This document shows positions 9,160 through 18,914 of a stretch of DNA of 64,000 bases, piece by piece. A program made the translations under genes and the position numbers. Source of the DNA: Arenibacter algicola. GTDB lineage: Bacteria; Bacteroidota; Bacteroidia; Flavobacteriales; Flavobacteriaceae. Under the pieces are notes generated by a model, which saw only the letters and a list, made by a program, of their open reading frames with translations, was not told the origin of the DNA and searched no databases. How positions within the stretch are numbered: position 1 is the stretch's first letter; every line of letters starts with the position of its first letter. The stretch spans positions 92,179 to 156,178 of the forward strand of contig NZ_JAHKPO010000027.1 of NCBI RefSeq assembly GCF_018860365.1. Reading direction: 5' to 3'.

Positions 9160-11709
9160 CTATCTGGCCTCCTTCCGTAAAACTTCCAATGGTGGACTTT
9201 TTATAACACTTCTGCTATTTGTTAAACCTATCAATAAGACCAACAAAGTAATTCCTGGGAACAGTACCAGAAATGGAAATAGGGATGGCGTAAAAGCTGA
9301 TTCAAATACGAAAAAAGCTAGTAACTGACTACTTACCAAGGATAGCAAAATTCCGGATAAACCTCCCAAAATACCCAAATAAAGGTACTCCAAGGCGACT
9401 ATTTTAAGTATTTGGTTACTCTTGGCACCAATGGTCCTTAGCAGCACGCTTTCACGTATTCGCTGATATTTACTGGTCCTTACGGCACCCATTAGCACTA
9501 TTATTCCAGTAAGGATGCTAAAAAATGCCATAAAATTAATAATCCATGAAATTTTGTTCAACAAGCCCTCAATTACCACCAAGATTTGCCTTATATCCAG
9601 AATGGATACATTGGGAAATACGCTAACCAATTCCTTCTGCAACTTTGCCGATGCATTTTCATCGGGTACATTGGTGGTAAGCACTGTAAATTGCGGAGCC
9701 TCTTCCAAAATACCCAAAGGAAATACAATGGAAAAGTTTAGTTGCATCCTGCCCCAATCCACCGTTCTTATACTGGCCACAACAGTATTCATAATTACCC
9801 CCTGTACATTAAAGCTTAGCTCGTCCCCCACTTCCACCTTGGCATCCCTAGCAAAATTATCGCTCACGGAGATAGGTATTTTCTCCCTAGAAGTTACTTT
9901 TGGAACCCATTCCCCAAATTCCAATTTTTCGGAGGCGATAAGGCTATCCCTATAGGTTACCCTAAACTCATGGTTCAATATCCAGGAGTTTATTGTGGAA
10001 GTTGTATCCTTTCTTATCTCGTTTACCGACTTGCCATCTATGCTGTTGACCCTCATCGTGACAATCGGGATATCCGTCAATACAGGATGACCGTCGCTCC
10101 GTATGGTATTGGCTACGGCTTCTTTCTGTTCGGTTTGAATATCCAGAAGAATTATATTGGGGCTATTGGCATCTGTTCCCATGGAAGATTTTGCCAACAA
10201 AAAGTCTTTGGTAAAATATAGGGTACTGATCAAAAAGGTGCCTATACCAATTGCCAAGACCAAGGTCAAGGTTTGGTTCTGCGGTCTAAAAAGGTTCGAT
10301 AAACTGTGACGTGCAGTAAAACCCCAAGAAGTTGGAAAATATTTTTTTATTGCCTTCATGGCCAATGCGGACCAACCGGCCATTATGGCAAAGGTAACTA
10401 CTATGCCGGCAACAAAAGACAAGGAATATTTCCAATCCTTTAATAACCAATATGAAAAAAGAAACAAGAAGCTTAAAATAGCCAAAGAGACCAAAATTAG
10501 ACCCCGCCTAGACCTTGACCTATCCACTTCCTGTACCCTTAAAGCTTGAAGGGGCGAGACATACAAGGTTCCCATTAGAGGGTAGAGTGCGAAAAGGACG
10601 GACATGAAGAGACCTAATAGAAGTCCCATGGCTATTGCCTTCGGTGCCAAGGACAATTGTACATCTACCGGTAACAGGTCCCCTAGAAGTAGTGGGAATA
10701 TTTGCTGTAGAATTATACCAAATACGGTGCCTATAGCTCCTCCCAACAATCCAAGCACTGCAATTTGCAGTAGATAAATTAAGAAAGTTTGTTTTTTTGT
10801 TGCTCCCAAGCATTTAAGAACAGCCACCGATCTCAATTTTTCCTTTATATAAATATTGATGGCACTTGCGATTCCAATACAACCGAGAAGGAGGGCAATA
10901 AAAGCGACCAGATTAAGAAATTTTCCAAAATTCCCATATCTGCGACCCAAATTGGCACTCGTAGAGGTATGGGTATCCAAATCGGCACCTTCGGCATCCA
11001 AAATGGGATCCAATTTTTTATCCAGTATATCTAGATCTGTATGTGGCTGGAAGAAATAGAATTCGTAATCTAACCTACTGCCCTTTTGTATCAATCCTGT
11101 TTCTTTAATAAACCTGTAGGGAATCACCACGGGAGGCGCCACAGAACTGAACAGCCCAGAGCTACCCGGTATCGATTTTAGTGACCCGGCAATTGGAAAG
11201 GTAACTTCCCCTATTTTAATACTATCTCCGGCTTGTAGGTTATACTGCAGCATAACTGTGGCATCTACCAAAGCTCCACCATTTTGTTGGTAGTTATCTG
11301 CTGCTGCTAAGGGTATGGTCTCCGGTATACCATAAAAAGGAAAACCGCCTTCAATTCCACGAACTTGTACCAATTTGGAAGCTCCTGTTTTTGGGAAAGC
11401 AGCCATGGAAGGAAAATTTATTTCTTTGGCATTGGCCCCGCCAAGGGAATCCATTATTCCCAGAACCTTTTCATTTGGTGGATTCCTACTATCGATTATA
11501 AAATCGGCCCCCATTAAGGATTTGGACTGTAGGGAGATATTTTTTTTAAGATTATCGCCAAAAGATTGGATAGAGACTACCGCTGCAATCCCCATAATAA
11601 TTGAAGCCATAAAAAGAAAAAGTTTCCTTTTACTTGCTTTTCCATCGCGCCAAGCCATTTTTAGCAGCCATTGAAACCCGGACTTTGAATTGAAATTATG
11701 TTCGTTCAC
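9160..11709 (-). CDS. ABC transporter permease, FtsX/YbbP type
   Basis: 849 residues with the layout of long FtsX-like permeases: an N-terminal membrane anchor followed by a large extracytoplasmic domain, a central group of membrane helices (about 260-450), a second extracytoplasmic domain (about 500-710) and a final three-helix FtsX block. Its start is GTG and overlaps the ATPase stop in a GTGA, so the two are translationally coupled. YbbP-type permeases with LolD-like ATPases act as mechanotransmission or lipid/lipoprotein export systems rather than classical importers. In E. coli the equivalent pair (ybbAP) neighbours the esterase tesA, as does this one. Confidence 0.9.
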   Translation of the reverse strand: MNEHNFNSKSGFQWLLKMAWRDGKASKRKLFLFMASIIMGIAAVVSIQSFGDNLKKNISLQSKSLMGADFIIDSRNPPNEKVLGIMDSLGGANAKEINFPSMAAFPKTGASKLVQVRGIEGGFPFYGIPETIPLAAADNYQQNGGALVDATVMLQYNLQAGDSIKIGEVTFPIAGSLKSIPGSSGLFSSVAPPVVIPYRFIKETGLIQKGSRLDYEFYFFQPHTDLDILDKKLDPILDAEGADLDTHTSTSANLGRRYGNFGKFLNLVAFIALLLGCIGIASAINIYIKEKLRSVAVLKCLGATKKQTFLIYLLQIAVLGLLGGAIGTVFGIILQQIFPLLLGDLLPVDVQLSLAPKAIAMGLLLGLFMSVLFALYPLMGTLYVSPLQALRVQEVDRSRSRRGLILVSLAILSFLFLFSYWLLKDWKYSLSFVAGIVVTFAIMAGWSALAMKAIKKYFPTSWGFTARHSLSNLFRPQNQTLTLVLAIGIGTFLISTLYFTKDFLLAKSSMGTDANSPNIILLDIQTEQKEAVANTIRSDGHPVLTDIPIVTMRVNSIDGKSVNEIRKDTTSTINSWILNHEFRVTYRDSLIASEKLEFGEWVPKVTSREKIPISVSDNFARDAKVEVGDELSFNVQGVIMNTVVASIRTVDWGRMQLNFSIVFPLGILEEAPQFTVLTTNVPDENASAKLQKELVSVFPNVSILDIRQILVVIEGLLNKISWIINFMAFFSILTGIIVLMGAVRTSKYQRIRESVLLRTIGAKSNQILKIVALEYLYLGILGGLSGILLSLVSSQLLAFFVFESAFTPSLFPFLVLFPGITLLVLLIGLTNSRSVIKSPPLEVLRKEAR

Positions 11710-12395
11710 AATGCCGTTGTTTCTTGGTTGGCAATAATTCTACCACCTTTTAACCTTAATATGTGTTTTGTTTTGGCTGCCAATTCCAAATCGTGGGTAA
11801 CTATTACCAAGGTGGTGCCTGCATCAGCATTAAGTTGAAAAAGTAATTGTATCACCTTTTCCCCTGTTTCAGCATCTAAATTACCGGTAGGCTCATCGGC
11901 AAATAATATGGAAGGATTGTTGGAGAATGCCCTGGCCAAGGCAACGCGCTGTTGTTCCCCACCCGAGAGTTGGGATGGATAATGATGGAATCGATTTTGA
12001 AGACCTACCTTGTCCAATAGTTCCATTCCATTCGTCATAGCGTTTTTATCTCCCCTTAATTCCAGCGGAATGGCCACATTCTCCAAAGCGGTAAGTGTTG
12101 GTAGTAGTTGAAAATCCTGAAAAACAAATCCTATATTCCTATTGCGTAGTATGGCCCTCTCATCTTCGTTTAAACTTCCTAATTCAGTTCCGCACAAGGT
12201 CACCGTACCCGAATCCGGTTGATCCAGACCTGCACATATACCAAGCAATGTAGTTTTTCCGCTTCCAGAAGGGCCTACAATGGAAAAAGTATCCCCTTCC
12301 TCCACATCAAAAGTAATATCTTGCAATACCGTAAGTTTTTTAGAGCCACTCGTATAGATTTTCCCTAAATTGTTTACGTTTAATATCTTTGGCAT
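11706..12395 (-). CDS. ABC transporter ATP-binding protein, LolD/YbbA type
   Basis: 229 residues, a single nucleotide-binding domain. Walker A is GPSGSGKTT (~39), the signature LSGGEQQR (~143), Walker [13 protein letters not shown] (~163) and the switch histidine is in [10 protein letters not shown]. This matches the MacB/LolD/YbbA family that powers FtsX-like permeases. The stop codon overlaps the permease start by four bases. It is divergent from the SGNH esterase, with only about 70 bp between the two starts. In E. coli ybbA and tesA are divergently arranged in the same way, so the adjacency looks ancestral. Confidence 0.93.
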   Translation of the reverse strand: MPKILNVNNLGKIYTSGSKKLTVLQDITFDVEEGDTFSIVGPSGSGKTTLLGICAGLDQPDSGTVTLCGTELGSLNEDERAILRNRNIGFVFQDFQLLPTLTALENVAIPLELRGDKNAMTNGMELLDKVGLQNRFHHYPSQLSGGEQQRVALARAFSNNPSILFADEPTGNLDAETGEKVIQLLFQLNADAGTTLVIVTHDLELAAKTKHILRLKGGRIIANQETTAL

Positions 12396-12466
12396 ATAAT
12401 TTATATTTCAAGGTTTTCCTAAGTAGGCAAAATACTGAAATGATTTTGATTTTAATCCAATATCCC

Positions 12467-13156
12467 ATGCGAACCTTGTTAAGATTTTCTTATTTATTAT
12501 TTATTTTTTTTACTTCTTGCGGAAATATGGCAACCAAGAAGGCCGATGCTGGAGAAAAAGAGGAAAATGCTATTGAAAACAAGATTGAGGAAAAGAACCA
12601 AAGTAAGGTAATTTTGTTTTTTGGAAATAGTCTTACTGCAGGTATGGGCCTTGATCCCAATGAAGCTTTTCCCGCTTTGATACAAGATAAGATAGATTCC
12701 CTGCAACTGTCCTATAAAGTAGTTAATGCCGGTTTAAGTGGGGAAACAACGGCCAGTGGAAAAAATAGGCTTGGCTGGGTACTTAATGCCGATATAGAGG
12801 TTTTTGTTCTGGAACTTGGGGCCAATGATGGTCTACGTGGCATATCACTGGAAGAAACCCGTGGGAACTTACAGGAAATTATAGATGTGGTGCAACAAAA
12901 AAATCCCAATACGACCATTATTCTGGCTGGAATGCAAATTCCCCCCAATATGGGCCAGGATTATACTAGCGGATTCAAGGATATATTTCCAGACCTTGCC
13001 AAAAAGAACAATATTGGTCTAATTCCATTCCTTTTGGAGGATGTGGCAGGAGATCCAGAACTAAATCAACCTGACGGTATACATCCCACAGCCGAAGGAC
13101 AAAAGATTATAGCCAATAACATATGGCCTATAATTGCTAAAATTATTACTGAGTGA
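12467..13156 (+). CDS. SGNH-hydrolase lipoprotein, TesA-like arylesterase/lysophospholipase
   Basis: About 229 residues from the ATG at 12467. That start is preferred over upstream in-frame ones because it begins a clean lipoprotein signal, MRTLLRFSYLLFIFFTSC, with the lipobox cysteine at 18. The four SGNH blocks are visible: FFGNSLTAG (nucleophile serine; the usual GDSL is GNSL here), a glycine in NAGLSGETT, asparagine in ELGANDGL and the Asp-His pair in PDGIHPT. TesA-type enzymes hydrolyse acyl esters and lysophospholipids in the periplasm. The gene is divergent from the LolD-type ATPase, as in E. coli tesA-ybbA. Confidence 0.9.
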   Translation: MRTLLRFSYLLFIFFTSCGNMATKKADAGEKEENAIENKIEEKNQSKVILFFGNSLTAGMGLDPNEAFPALIQDKIDSLQLSYKVVNAGLSGETTASGKNRLGWVLNADIEVFVLELGANDGLRGISLEETRGNLQEIIDVVQQKNPNTTIILAGMQIPPNMGQDYTSGFKDIFPDLAKKNNIGLIPFLLEDVAGDPELNQPDGIHPTAEGQKIIANNIWPIIAKIITE

Positions 13157-13550
13157 TGTCGATATAGCCTTTTTAAGAAGACCCTATCTGCCTTTTATTG
13201 AATTTTCTGTCTACATATTGAATCGCTGGGAAGTAATAAATCATATAGATTGGCTAACTTATTGGAAACCTTGTACCACAATTTTTGGGTATATTCGTGC
13301 CATATAATTGCTATACAGTGCGAGTCTACATGTGGGTTGAAAATTCCTTTCCAAGCAAAATATCGATTACTTTTGGGGCAAATGTAACCAGTCCATTAAT
13401 CGGTGTGAGGATTGAAGCCTCCAGTAAATTGCCTAACCAAAAATATTTGTCGCAACCTATTTTATTTCGAACCATAATTGGTCTTGAATCAACAACCTAC
13501 TCTCCCATATAATATAAACCTAAATTCTATATATTAATTTAAAGTCGATT
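13157..13550. other. Gene-free region upstream of X-Pro peptidase-like gene
   Basis: 394 bp. A 75-codon open frame at 13285-13512 has no recognisable features and untypical composition, so it is not annotated. A TACTTTTG octamer at 13368-13375 fits the Bacteroidota -7 box but has no TTG at the right spacing and lies ~175 bp from the next gene. Nothing else was identified. Confidence 0.45.
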
Positions 13551-15401
13551 ATGATTAAAAACAAAATTGCATTTGTATTCACATTTTTATTGGGAGTACT
13601 AACCATAGTTAGCGCCCAGAAAAGTGAAACTTTATTGGAGAAGAAATCTGTTCCAATTTTTGAGAACGGAGAAGCTCAGGTCGTACCTGGTTTTAGTGAT
13701 GAATCTAAATGGATAACACATGACCTATGGGTTGAAACAGGATTTGATACTGATGGGGATGGTAAGAAAGATAGAATGCATGTCTCGGTCACTAGACCTG
13801 GCCAAACTGAAACGGAAGGACTTAAATTACCGGTCATTTACATTAGTAGTCCTTATTTTGCCGGTGTGGCTTCCAATTTGAATGAGATTTTTTGGGATGT
13901 ACGGCATGAATTGGGTGATACTCCTAAAGAGCGTTTGCACCCCGAGGTAGTCAGGACCGGGAAAAGACCTTATATTTCCAAGTCACATATTCAAACCTGG
14001 GTTCCCCGTGGTTATATCGTGGTTCACTCCTCCTCCCCTGGTACAGGGTTGTCCCAAGGTTCCCCAACAGTGGGTGGGGACAATGAGTCCTTGGCCCCAA
14101 AAGCCGTTATAGATTGGTTATGTGGTAGGGCTAAAGGTTATACGGAACCTTATGGTAAAGAAAAGGTAAAAGCCTATTGGTCTACGGGAAAAGTTGGTAT
14201 GACCGGTACTTCCTATAATGGCACCATACCCTTGGCCGCCGCTACAACCGGAGTTAAGGGATTGGAGGCAATTATTCCCATCGCTCCAAATACTTCTTAT
14301 TATCACTACTATAGATCCAATGGCCTTGTGCGTTCTCCAGGGGGGTATTTAGGAGAGGACATAGATGTGCTTTACGACTTTATACACAGCGGGGACGAGT
14401 CCAAACGTGCGCATAACAATAAGGTTGTTAGGGATACCGAAATGAAAAACGGTATGGATAGGATCACTGGAGATTACAACGAATTTTGGGCTGGCCGTGA
14501 TTACTTGAATGATATGGAACCCATGAAGGCCGCTTTATTGATGGCGCACGGATTTAACGATTGGAATGTAATGCCGGAGCATAGCTATAGAATTTATAAG
14601 GCAGCAAAGGATAAAGGTTTGCCCACCCAAATTTATTATCACCAGAACGGACATGGAGGTGAGCCTCCGCTAACCCTTATGAACAGGTGGTTTACCCGCT
14701 ATTTGCATGGTATTGAAAATGGTGTGGAAGAAGATGCCAAAGCTTGGATTGTTCGTGAGAATGATGATAAGCTAAATCCAACACCTTATAAAGATTATCC
14801 AAATCCGGAAGCGGCACCTGTAACTTTATATCTTGAAGGAGGTGCTCCGGAGAAAGGTGTATTAAGTACTAAAAAGAAACCGGCTCAAGGTGTGGAAACC
14901 CTAGTGGACAATTTTTCTTTTTCTGGAGAAACCTTGGCAAAGGCAGAGAATACCAATCATCGCCTGCTTTATATTACGCCAATACTGAAGAAGGATATTC
15001 ACCTATCTGGAACTCCAAAAATCAGTATTTCTGTGGCGAGCAACAAAGTTGCCGCCAATTTATCGGTTTGGTTGGTTTCCTTGCCTTGGAATGAAGGAAA
15101 GAATGTGAAAATAACGGATAACATTATAACCCGTGGTTGGGCAGACCCACAAAACCACAGTTCCCTTACCCATAGTGAACCTTTGGTGCCTGGACAGTTC
15201 TACAATCTAACTTTTGATTTGATACCGGATGATCAGATTATACCCAAAGGCCAACAAATTGCACTTATGATCTTCTCAAGTGACAGGGAATTTACGCTTT
15301 TGCCAAATCCTGGAACAGAATTATCGGTGGATTTGGATGAAACAACTTTTACCTTGCCTGTTGTAGGTGGAGAGGAAGCTTTCGAAAGTGCGACCGAATA
15401 A
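13551..15401 (+). CDS. Secreted CocE/NonD-type hydrolase, Xaa-Pro dipeptidyl-peptidase-like
   Basis: 616 residues with a signal peptide ending in VSAQ near residue 23. The fold is the PepX/CocE alpha/beta hydrolase with a C-terminal jelly-roll domain (from about residue 420). The nucleophile serine is near 220 in GMTGTSYNG, the acid near 336 in AHGFNDWNVMPEH and the histidine near 367 in NGHGG, so the triad is complete. Homologues release X-Pro dipeptides or cleave acyl esters and lactams; export suggests a role in peptide scavenging. It stands alone, ends at a strong terminator shared with carB, and has ~390 bp of gene-free DNA upstream. Confidence 0.88.
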   Translation: MIKNKIAFVFTFLLGVLTIVSAQKSETLLEKKSVPIFENGEAQVVPGFSDESKWITHDLWVETGFDTDGDGKKDRMHVSVTRPGQTETEGLKLPVIYISSPYFAGVASNLNEIFWDVRHELGDTPKERLHPEVVRTGKRPYISKSHIQTWVPRGYIVVHSSSPGTGLSQGSPTVGGDNESLAPKAVIDWLCGRAKGYTEPYGKEKVKAYWSTGKVGMTGTSYNGTIPLAAATTGVKGLEAIIPIAPNTSYYHYYRSNGLVRSPGGYLGEDIDVLYDFIHSGDESKRAHNNKVVRDTEMKNGMDRITGDYNEFWAGRDYLNDMEPMKAALLMAHGFNDWNVMPEHSYRIYKAAKDKGLPTQIYYHQNGHGGEPPLTLMNRWFTRYLHGIENGVEEDAKAWIVRENDDKLNPTPYKDYPNPEAAPVTLYLEGGAPEKGVLSTKKKPAQGVETLVDNFSFSGETLAKAENTNHRLLYITPILKKDIHLSGTPKISISVASNKVAANLSVWLVSLPWNEGKNVKITDNIITRGWADPQNHSSLTHSEPLVPGQFYNLTFDLIPDDQIIPKGQQIALMIFSSDREFTLLPNPGTELSVDLDETTFTLPVVGGEEAFESATE

Positions 15402-15502
15402 TTGATTCATAAGGAATATTCTCTGGACTAGTTTGGTCTTCCCAAATAGATTTTTGAGTTGTATAACTTAATGGTTTAACTCGGACCTTTATCTACCATA
15501 AC

Positions 15503-15546
15503 AAAAAAAACTCCTTTTTCTAAATTAATAGAAAAAGGAGTTTTTT
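15503..15546. terminator. Bidirectional rho-independent terminator
   Basis: A perfect 12-bp stem, CTCCTTTTTCTA (15511-15522) against TAGAAAAAGGAG (15529-15540), with a six-base loop. It is flanked by an A-run at 15503-15510 and a T-run at 15541-15546, so it works for both the plus-strand hydrolase and the minus-strand carB. Confidence 0.93.
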
Positions 15547-15591
15547 ATTTTCATGGAAGTGAATCCCTTCCAGTATCCATATATCTTGAAA

Positions 15592-18444
15592 CTATTTGCT
15601 CAAGTACATCTTACGCCTAGAATACAGGTTGTAGAATTCGTCGTCCTTAAGACTGTCTATAAACAAAATGCTCTCCCCGGTACTCTTCATTTCGGGTCCT
15701 AAATTCTTATTTACGTTAGGGAATTTATTAAAGGAAAATACCGGTTGCTTAATAGCATAGCCATCCAATTGCGGATTAAAATTAAAGTCCTTTACTTTTT
15801 TCTCCCCCAACATCACCTTGGTTGCATAATTTACATAAGGCTCTTTGTAGGCCTTTGCAATAAATGGTACCGTTCTGGATGCCCTAGGGTTGGCCTCTAT
15901 GATGTATACAATATCATCCTTGATGGCAAACTGAATATTTATTAGTCCAACCGTATTTAGCGCTAAGGCAATCTTCTTGGTATGGTCCTTTATTTGTTGC
16001 ATCACAAATTCGCCCAAATTAAATGGTGGCAAAGTGGCGTTGGAATCCCCTGAGTGAATTCCACATGGCTCAATATGCTCCATAATTCCGATGATGTAAA
16101 CATCTTCCCCATCGCAAATGGCATCGGCCTCGGCCTCTATGGCGCCATCCAAATAATGATCCAACAACAATTTGTTATTTGGTATTTTCCTAAGAAGATC
16201 TACAACATGTTCCTCCAATTCTTCCTTGTTGATCACAATCTTCATTCCCTGTCCCCCCAAAACATATGAAGGTCTAACCAACAATGGGAAGTCTAACTCG
16301 TCTGAAAGGGCCAAAGCTTCATCGGCAGTTTCTGCCACGCCAAACTGAGGGAATGGAATATTGTTTTCGGCCAATAAGTTGGAGAAACTTCCTCTGTCTT
16401 CTGCCAAATCCAAGGCTTTGAAACTGGTACCTATTATTTTAATGCCGTATTTGTCCAGCTTTTCCGCCAACTTAAGGGCTGTTTGGCCCCCTAGTTGAAC
16501 AATGACACCCTCTGGTTTTTCATGTCTAATGATATCATAGATGTGTTCCCAAAATACGGGCTCAAAATATAGCTTGTCCGAAATATCGAAATCCGTGGAA
16601 ACCGTTTCGGGATTACAGTTGATCATGATGGTCTCATAGCCACATTCCGAAGCGGCCAATACACCGTGTACACAGCAGTAATCAAATTCTATACCTTGTC
16701 CTATTCGGTTGGGCCCTGAGCCCAAGACCACAATTTTTTTCTTGTCGGTTACAATACTGTCGTTCTCAACATATTTCTTACCGTCCGGGGTTTCTATTTC
16801 CGCCTCAAAAGTAGAGTAATAATAAGGGGTCATGGCCTTGAACTCCGCAGCACAGGTATCGACCAGTTTGTAAACCCTGTTAATGTTAAGGGCAACACGT
16901 TTATTATAAACTTCACTCTCGTAACAATCCAGCATATGGGCAATCTGCCTGTCGGCAAACCCTTTTTGCTTGGCTTCCAAAAGCAGGTCCTTGGAAAGTG
17001 TTTCAATGCTGAAATTGGTAATTTCCTTTTCCAGTTGATAAAGTTCTTCGTACTGCTTTAAAAACCACATGTCTATTTTAGTGATCTCATGGATCCTGCT
17101 CAGCGGAATCCCTAACTGAATAGCATCATAAATTACAAAGACACGGTCCCAACTTGGGATGGTGAGTTTGCTAATAATCTCATCATAATTGGTATATCCT
17201 TTACCATCTGCTCCAAGTCCGTTCCTCTTAATTTCCAAAGACTGGGTGGCTTTGTGCAGGGCTTCCTGGAAAGATCGGCCAATGCCCATTACCTCTCCTA
17301 CCGATTTCATCTGGAGACCCAAAGTTCTATCCGAACCTTCAAATTTATCAAAATTCCAACGTGGTATTTTTACGATTACATAATCCAGGGTAGGTTCAAA
17401 TAAGGCAGAGGTAGATTTTGTAATCTGATTGCTCAGCTCATTTAAGTTATACCCTATAGCCAATTTAGCGGCTATCTTGGCAATGGGATATCCAGTAGCT
17501 TTTGATGCCAATGCTGATGATCTGGAAACCCTAGGATTGATTTCAATAGCGATAATGTCTTCCTTTTCATCTGGACTAACTGCAAACTGAACGTTACATC
17601 CCCCTGCAAAATCCCCTATACTGCGCATCATTTTAATGGCCATATCCCTCATCCTCTGGAAGGTAGTGTCAGACAGCGTCATAGCTGGTGCTACCGTAAT
17701 GGAATCTCCTGTATGGATTCCCATAGGGTCCATATTTTCAATGGTACAAATAATAACTACGTTATCATTTTTATCCCTTAACAACTCCAGTTCGTATTCC
17801 TTCCACCCCATTAGGGCTTTATCTATCATGACCTCGTGTATTGGGGAAACTTCCAAACCAAGACTAAGAAGTTCGTCAAAATCCTCTGGTTTGTAAACTA
17901 TGGAAGCTCCGGCACCACCAAGGGTATAGGAAGCCCTGATAACCAATGGAAATCCAAATTCTTGAGCAATTTCCTTACCTTTTAGAAAGGATGTAGCAGT
18001 GGCCTGAGGTGCCATTCCAATGCCAATTTTAAGCATTAGCTCACGGAATTTCTCCCTGTCTTCCGTAATATTGATGGCGTCAATATCTACACCTATGATC
18101 TTTACTCCGTAATCTTCCCAAATTCCTTTAGTATCCGCTTCAATACAAAGATTCAATGCTGTTTGCCCCCCCATAGTAGGTAAGACTGCATCTATATTGG
18201 GATGTTTTTCCAAAATCTCCCTAATAGATTTTGTAGTCAATGGCTTTAAGTATACATGATCGGCCATGGTTGGGTCCGTCATGATCGTTGCTGGGTTACT
18301 GTTGATGAGGATTGTTTCTATGCCATCTTCTCTTAAAGATCTCAACGCCTGTGTACCTGAATAATCAAATTCACACGCTTGACCAATAACGATGGGTCCA
18401 GAACCAATAATTAAAATAGAGTTTAAATCTTTTCTTTTGGGCAT
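15592..18444 (-). CDS. carB: Carbamoyl-phosphate synthase large subunit
   Basis: 950 residues. It makes carbamoyl phosphate from bicarbonate, ammonia (from CarA) and two ATP for pyrimidine and arginine synthesis. Two homologous ATP-grasp halves are visible, each opening with a dinucleotide-fold motif: ILIIGSGPIVIGQACEFDYSG at the N-terminus and VVLGSGPNRIGQGIEFDYC near residue 570. The metal-binding segments are AIEINPRVSRSSALASK and IIEANPRASRTVPFIAK. The usual ~1070-residue form has a C-terminal allosteric domain; this one stops just after NLYSRRKMYLSK and lacks it, as in related Bacteroidota. carA is not adjacent. It follows rpmH but is separated by a terminator. Confidence 0.97.
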   Translation of the reverse strand: MPKRKDLNSILIIGSGPIVIGQACEFDYSGTQALRSLREDGIETILINSNPATIMTDPTMADHVYLKPLTTKSIREILEKHPNIDAVLPTMGGQTALNLCIEADTKGIWEDYGVKIIGVDIDAINITEDREKFRELMLKIGIGMAPQATATSFLKGKEIAQEFGFPLVIRASYTLGGAGASIVYKPEDFDELLSLGLEVSPIHEVMIDKALMGWKEYELELLRDKNDNVVIICTIENMDPMGIHTGDSITVAPAMTLSDTTFQRMRDMAIKMMRSIGDFAGGCNVQFAVSPDEKEDIIAIEINPRVSRSSALASKATGYPIAKIAAKLAIGYNLNELSNQITKSTSALFEPTLDYVIVKIPRWNFDKFEGSDRTLGLQMKSVGEVMGIGRSFQEALHKATQSLEIKRNGLGADGKGYTNYDEIISKLTIPSWDRVFVIYDAIQLGIPLSRIHEITKIDMWFLKQYEELYQLEKEITNFSIETLSKDLLLEAKQKGFADRQIAHMLDCYESEVYNKRVALNINRVYKLVDTCAAEFKAMTPYYYSTFEAEIETPDGKKYVENDSIVTDKKKIVVLGSGPNRIGQGIEFDYCCVHGVLAASECGYETIMINCNPETVSTDFDISDKLYFEPVFWEHIYDIIRHEKPEGVIVQLGGQTALKLAEKLDKYGIKIIGTSFKALDLAEDRGSFSNLLAENNIPFPQFGVAETADEALALSDELDFPLLVRPSYVLGGQGMKIVINKEELEEHVVDLLRKIPNNKLLLDHYLDGAIEAEADAICDGEDVYIIGIMEHIEPCGIHSGDSNATLPPFNLGEFVMQQIKDHTKKIALALNTVGLINIQFAIKDDIVYIIEANPRASRTVPFIAKAYKEPYVNYATKVMLGEKKVKDFNFNPQLDGYAIKQPVFSFNKFPNVNKNLGPEMKSTGESILFIDSLKDDEFYNLYSRRKMYLSK

Positions 18445-18482
18445 TTTACTAGTTATTTATATATATGAAAAAGGGAATTGGA

Positions 18483-18519
18483 CAAAAAAAAGGTGCTACT
18501 TCGGAAAAAGTAACACCTT
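18483..18519 (-). terminator. rho-independent terminator of rpmH
   Basis: On the minus strand the arm at 18519-18508 pairs with the arm at 18501-18490 over 12 bp with one G-U pair, a six-base loop and a run of T after the stem. It ends the rpmH transcript before carB. Confidence 0.85.
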
Positions 18520-18545
18520 GTTATTTTAAAAAAACAATTCTATCA

Positions 18546-18707
18546 TTATTTTTTGTGCTTCAGCTCCGAGGATACAGACAATTTCTTTCTTCCTTTAGCT
18601 CTTCTTCTAGCAAGAACTTTTCTACCATTGGCAGTAGCCATACGTTCCCTAAAACCATGTTTGTTTTTTCTCTTTCTTTTTGATGGTTGAAATGTTCTTT
18701 TGCTCAT
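18546..18707 (-). CDS. rpmH: 50S ribosomal protein L34
   Basis: 53 residues beginning [20 protein letters not shown], continuing through [19 protein letters not shown] and ending SELKHKK. This is the canonical L34 sequence: a small, very basic protein of the large subunit near the exit tunnel. The start at 18707 is fixed by the invariant MSKRT-QPS opening. It has its own strong promoter about 80 bp upstream and a terminator behind it, so it is a single-gene unit. In many bacteria rpmH neighbours dnaA or rnpA; here it sits between carB and a DUF6263-like protein, a position seen in flavobacteria. Confidence 0.98.
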   Translation of the reverse strand: MSKRTFQPSKRKRKNKHGFRERMATANGRKVLARRRAKGRKKLSVSSELKHKK

Positions 18708-18788
18708 CGTAGCGTATTTTTTATAGTATGCTTAAATTTCTTTTTTGACAATCTTTAATTTTGCTTCATCGACAGCAAAATCCGGCTG

Positions 18789-18818
18789 CAAATATACAAA
18801 GAGTTTTTGCATTGGCAA
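18789..18818 (-). promoter_or_regulatory. Bacteroidota sigma promoter of rpmH
   Basis: On the minus strand TTG (18818-18816), 19 bases, TATATTTG (18796-18789). This is an exact match to the flavobacterial consensus TTG-N17-23-TAnnTTTG. Transcription would start near 18782, giving a leader of ~75 bases. Confidence 0.8.
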
Positions 18819-18877
18819 ATCTAATTAAAAAAATATTTTTTTTAGGATTGCCCACTATAAGGCCCACAGGTTTTTAC

Positions 18878-18885
18878 TACTTTTG
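18878..18885 (+). promoter_or_regulatory. Putative -7 box for the DUF6263-like gene
   Basis: TACTTTTG matches TAnnTTTG exactly and lies 30 bp before the start codon. No TTG with 17-23 base spacing is present, so only the -7 half is supported. Confidence 0.4.
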
Positions 18886-18914
18886 CAACGGCTTAACCAG
18901 TATGACAATTTAAC

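Noticed and set aside
13285-13512. 75-codon open frame on the plus strand
   Set aside because: No signal, domain or family pattern, composition unlike neighbours, and it lies in a normal promoter gap. Probably chance.
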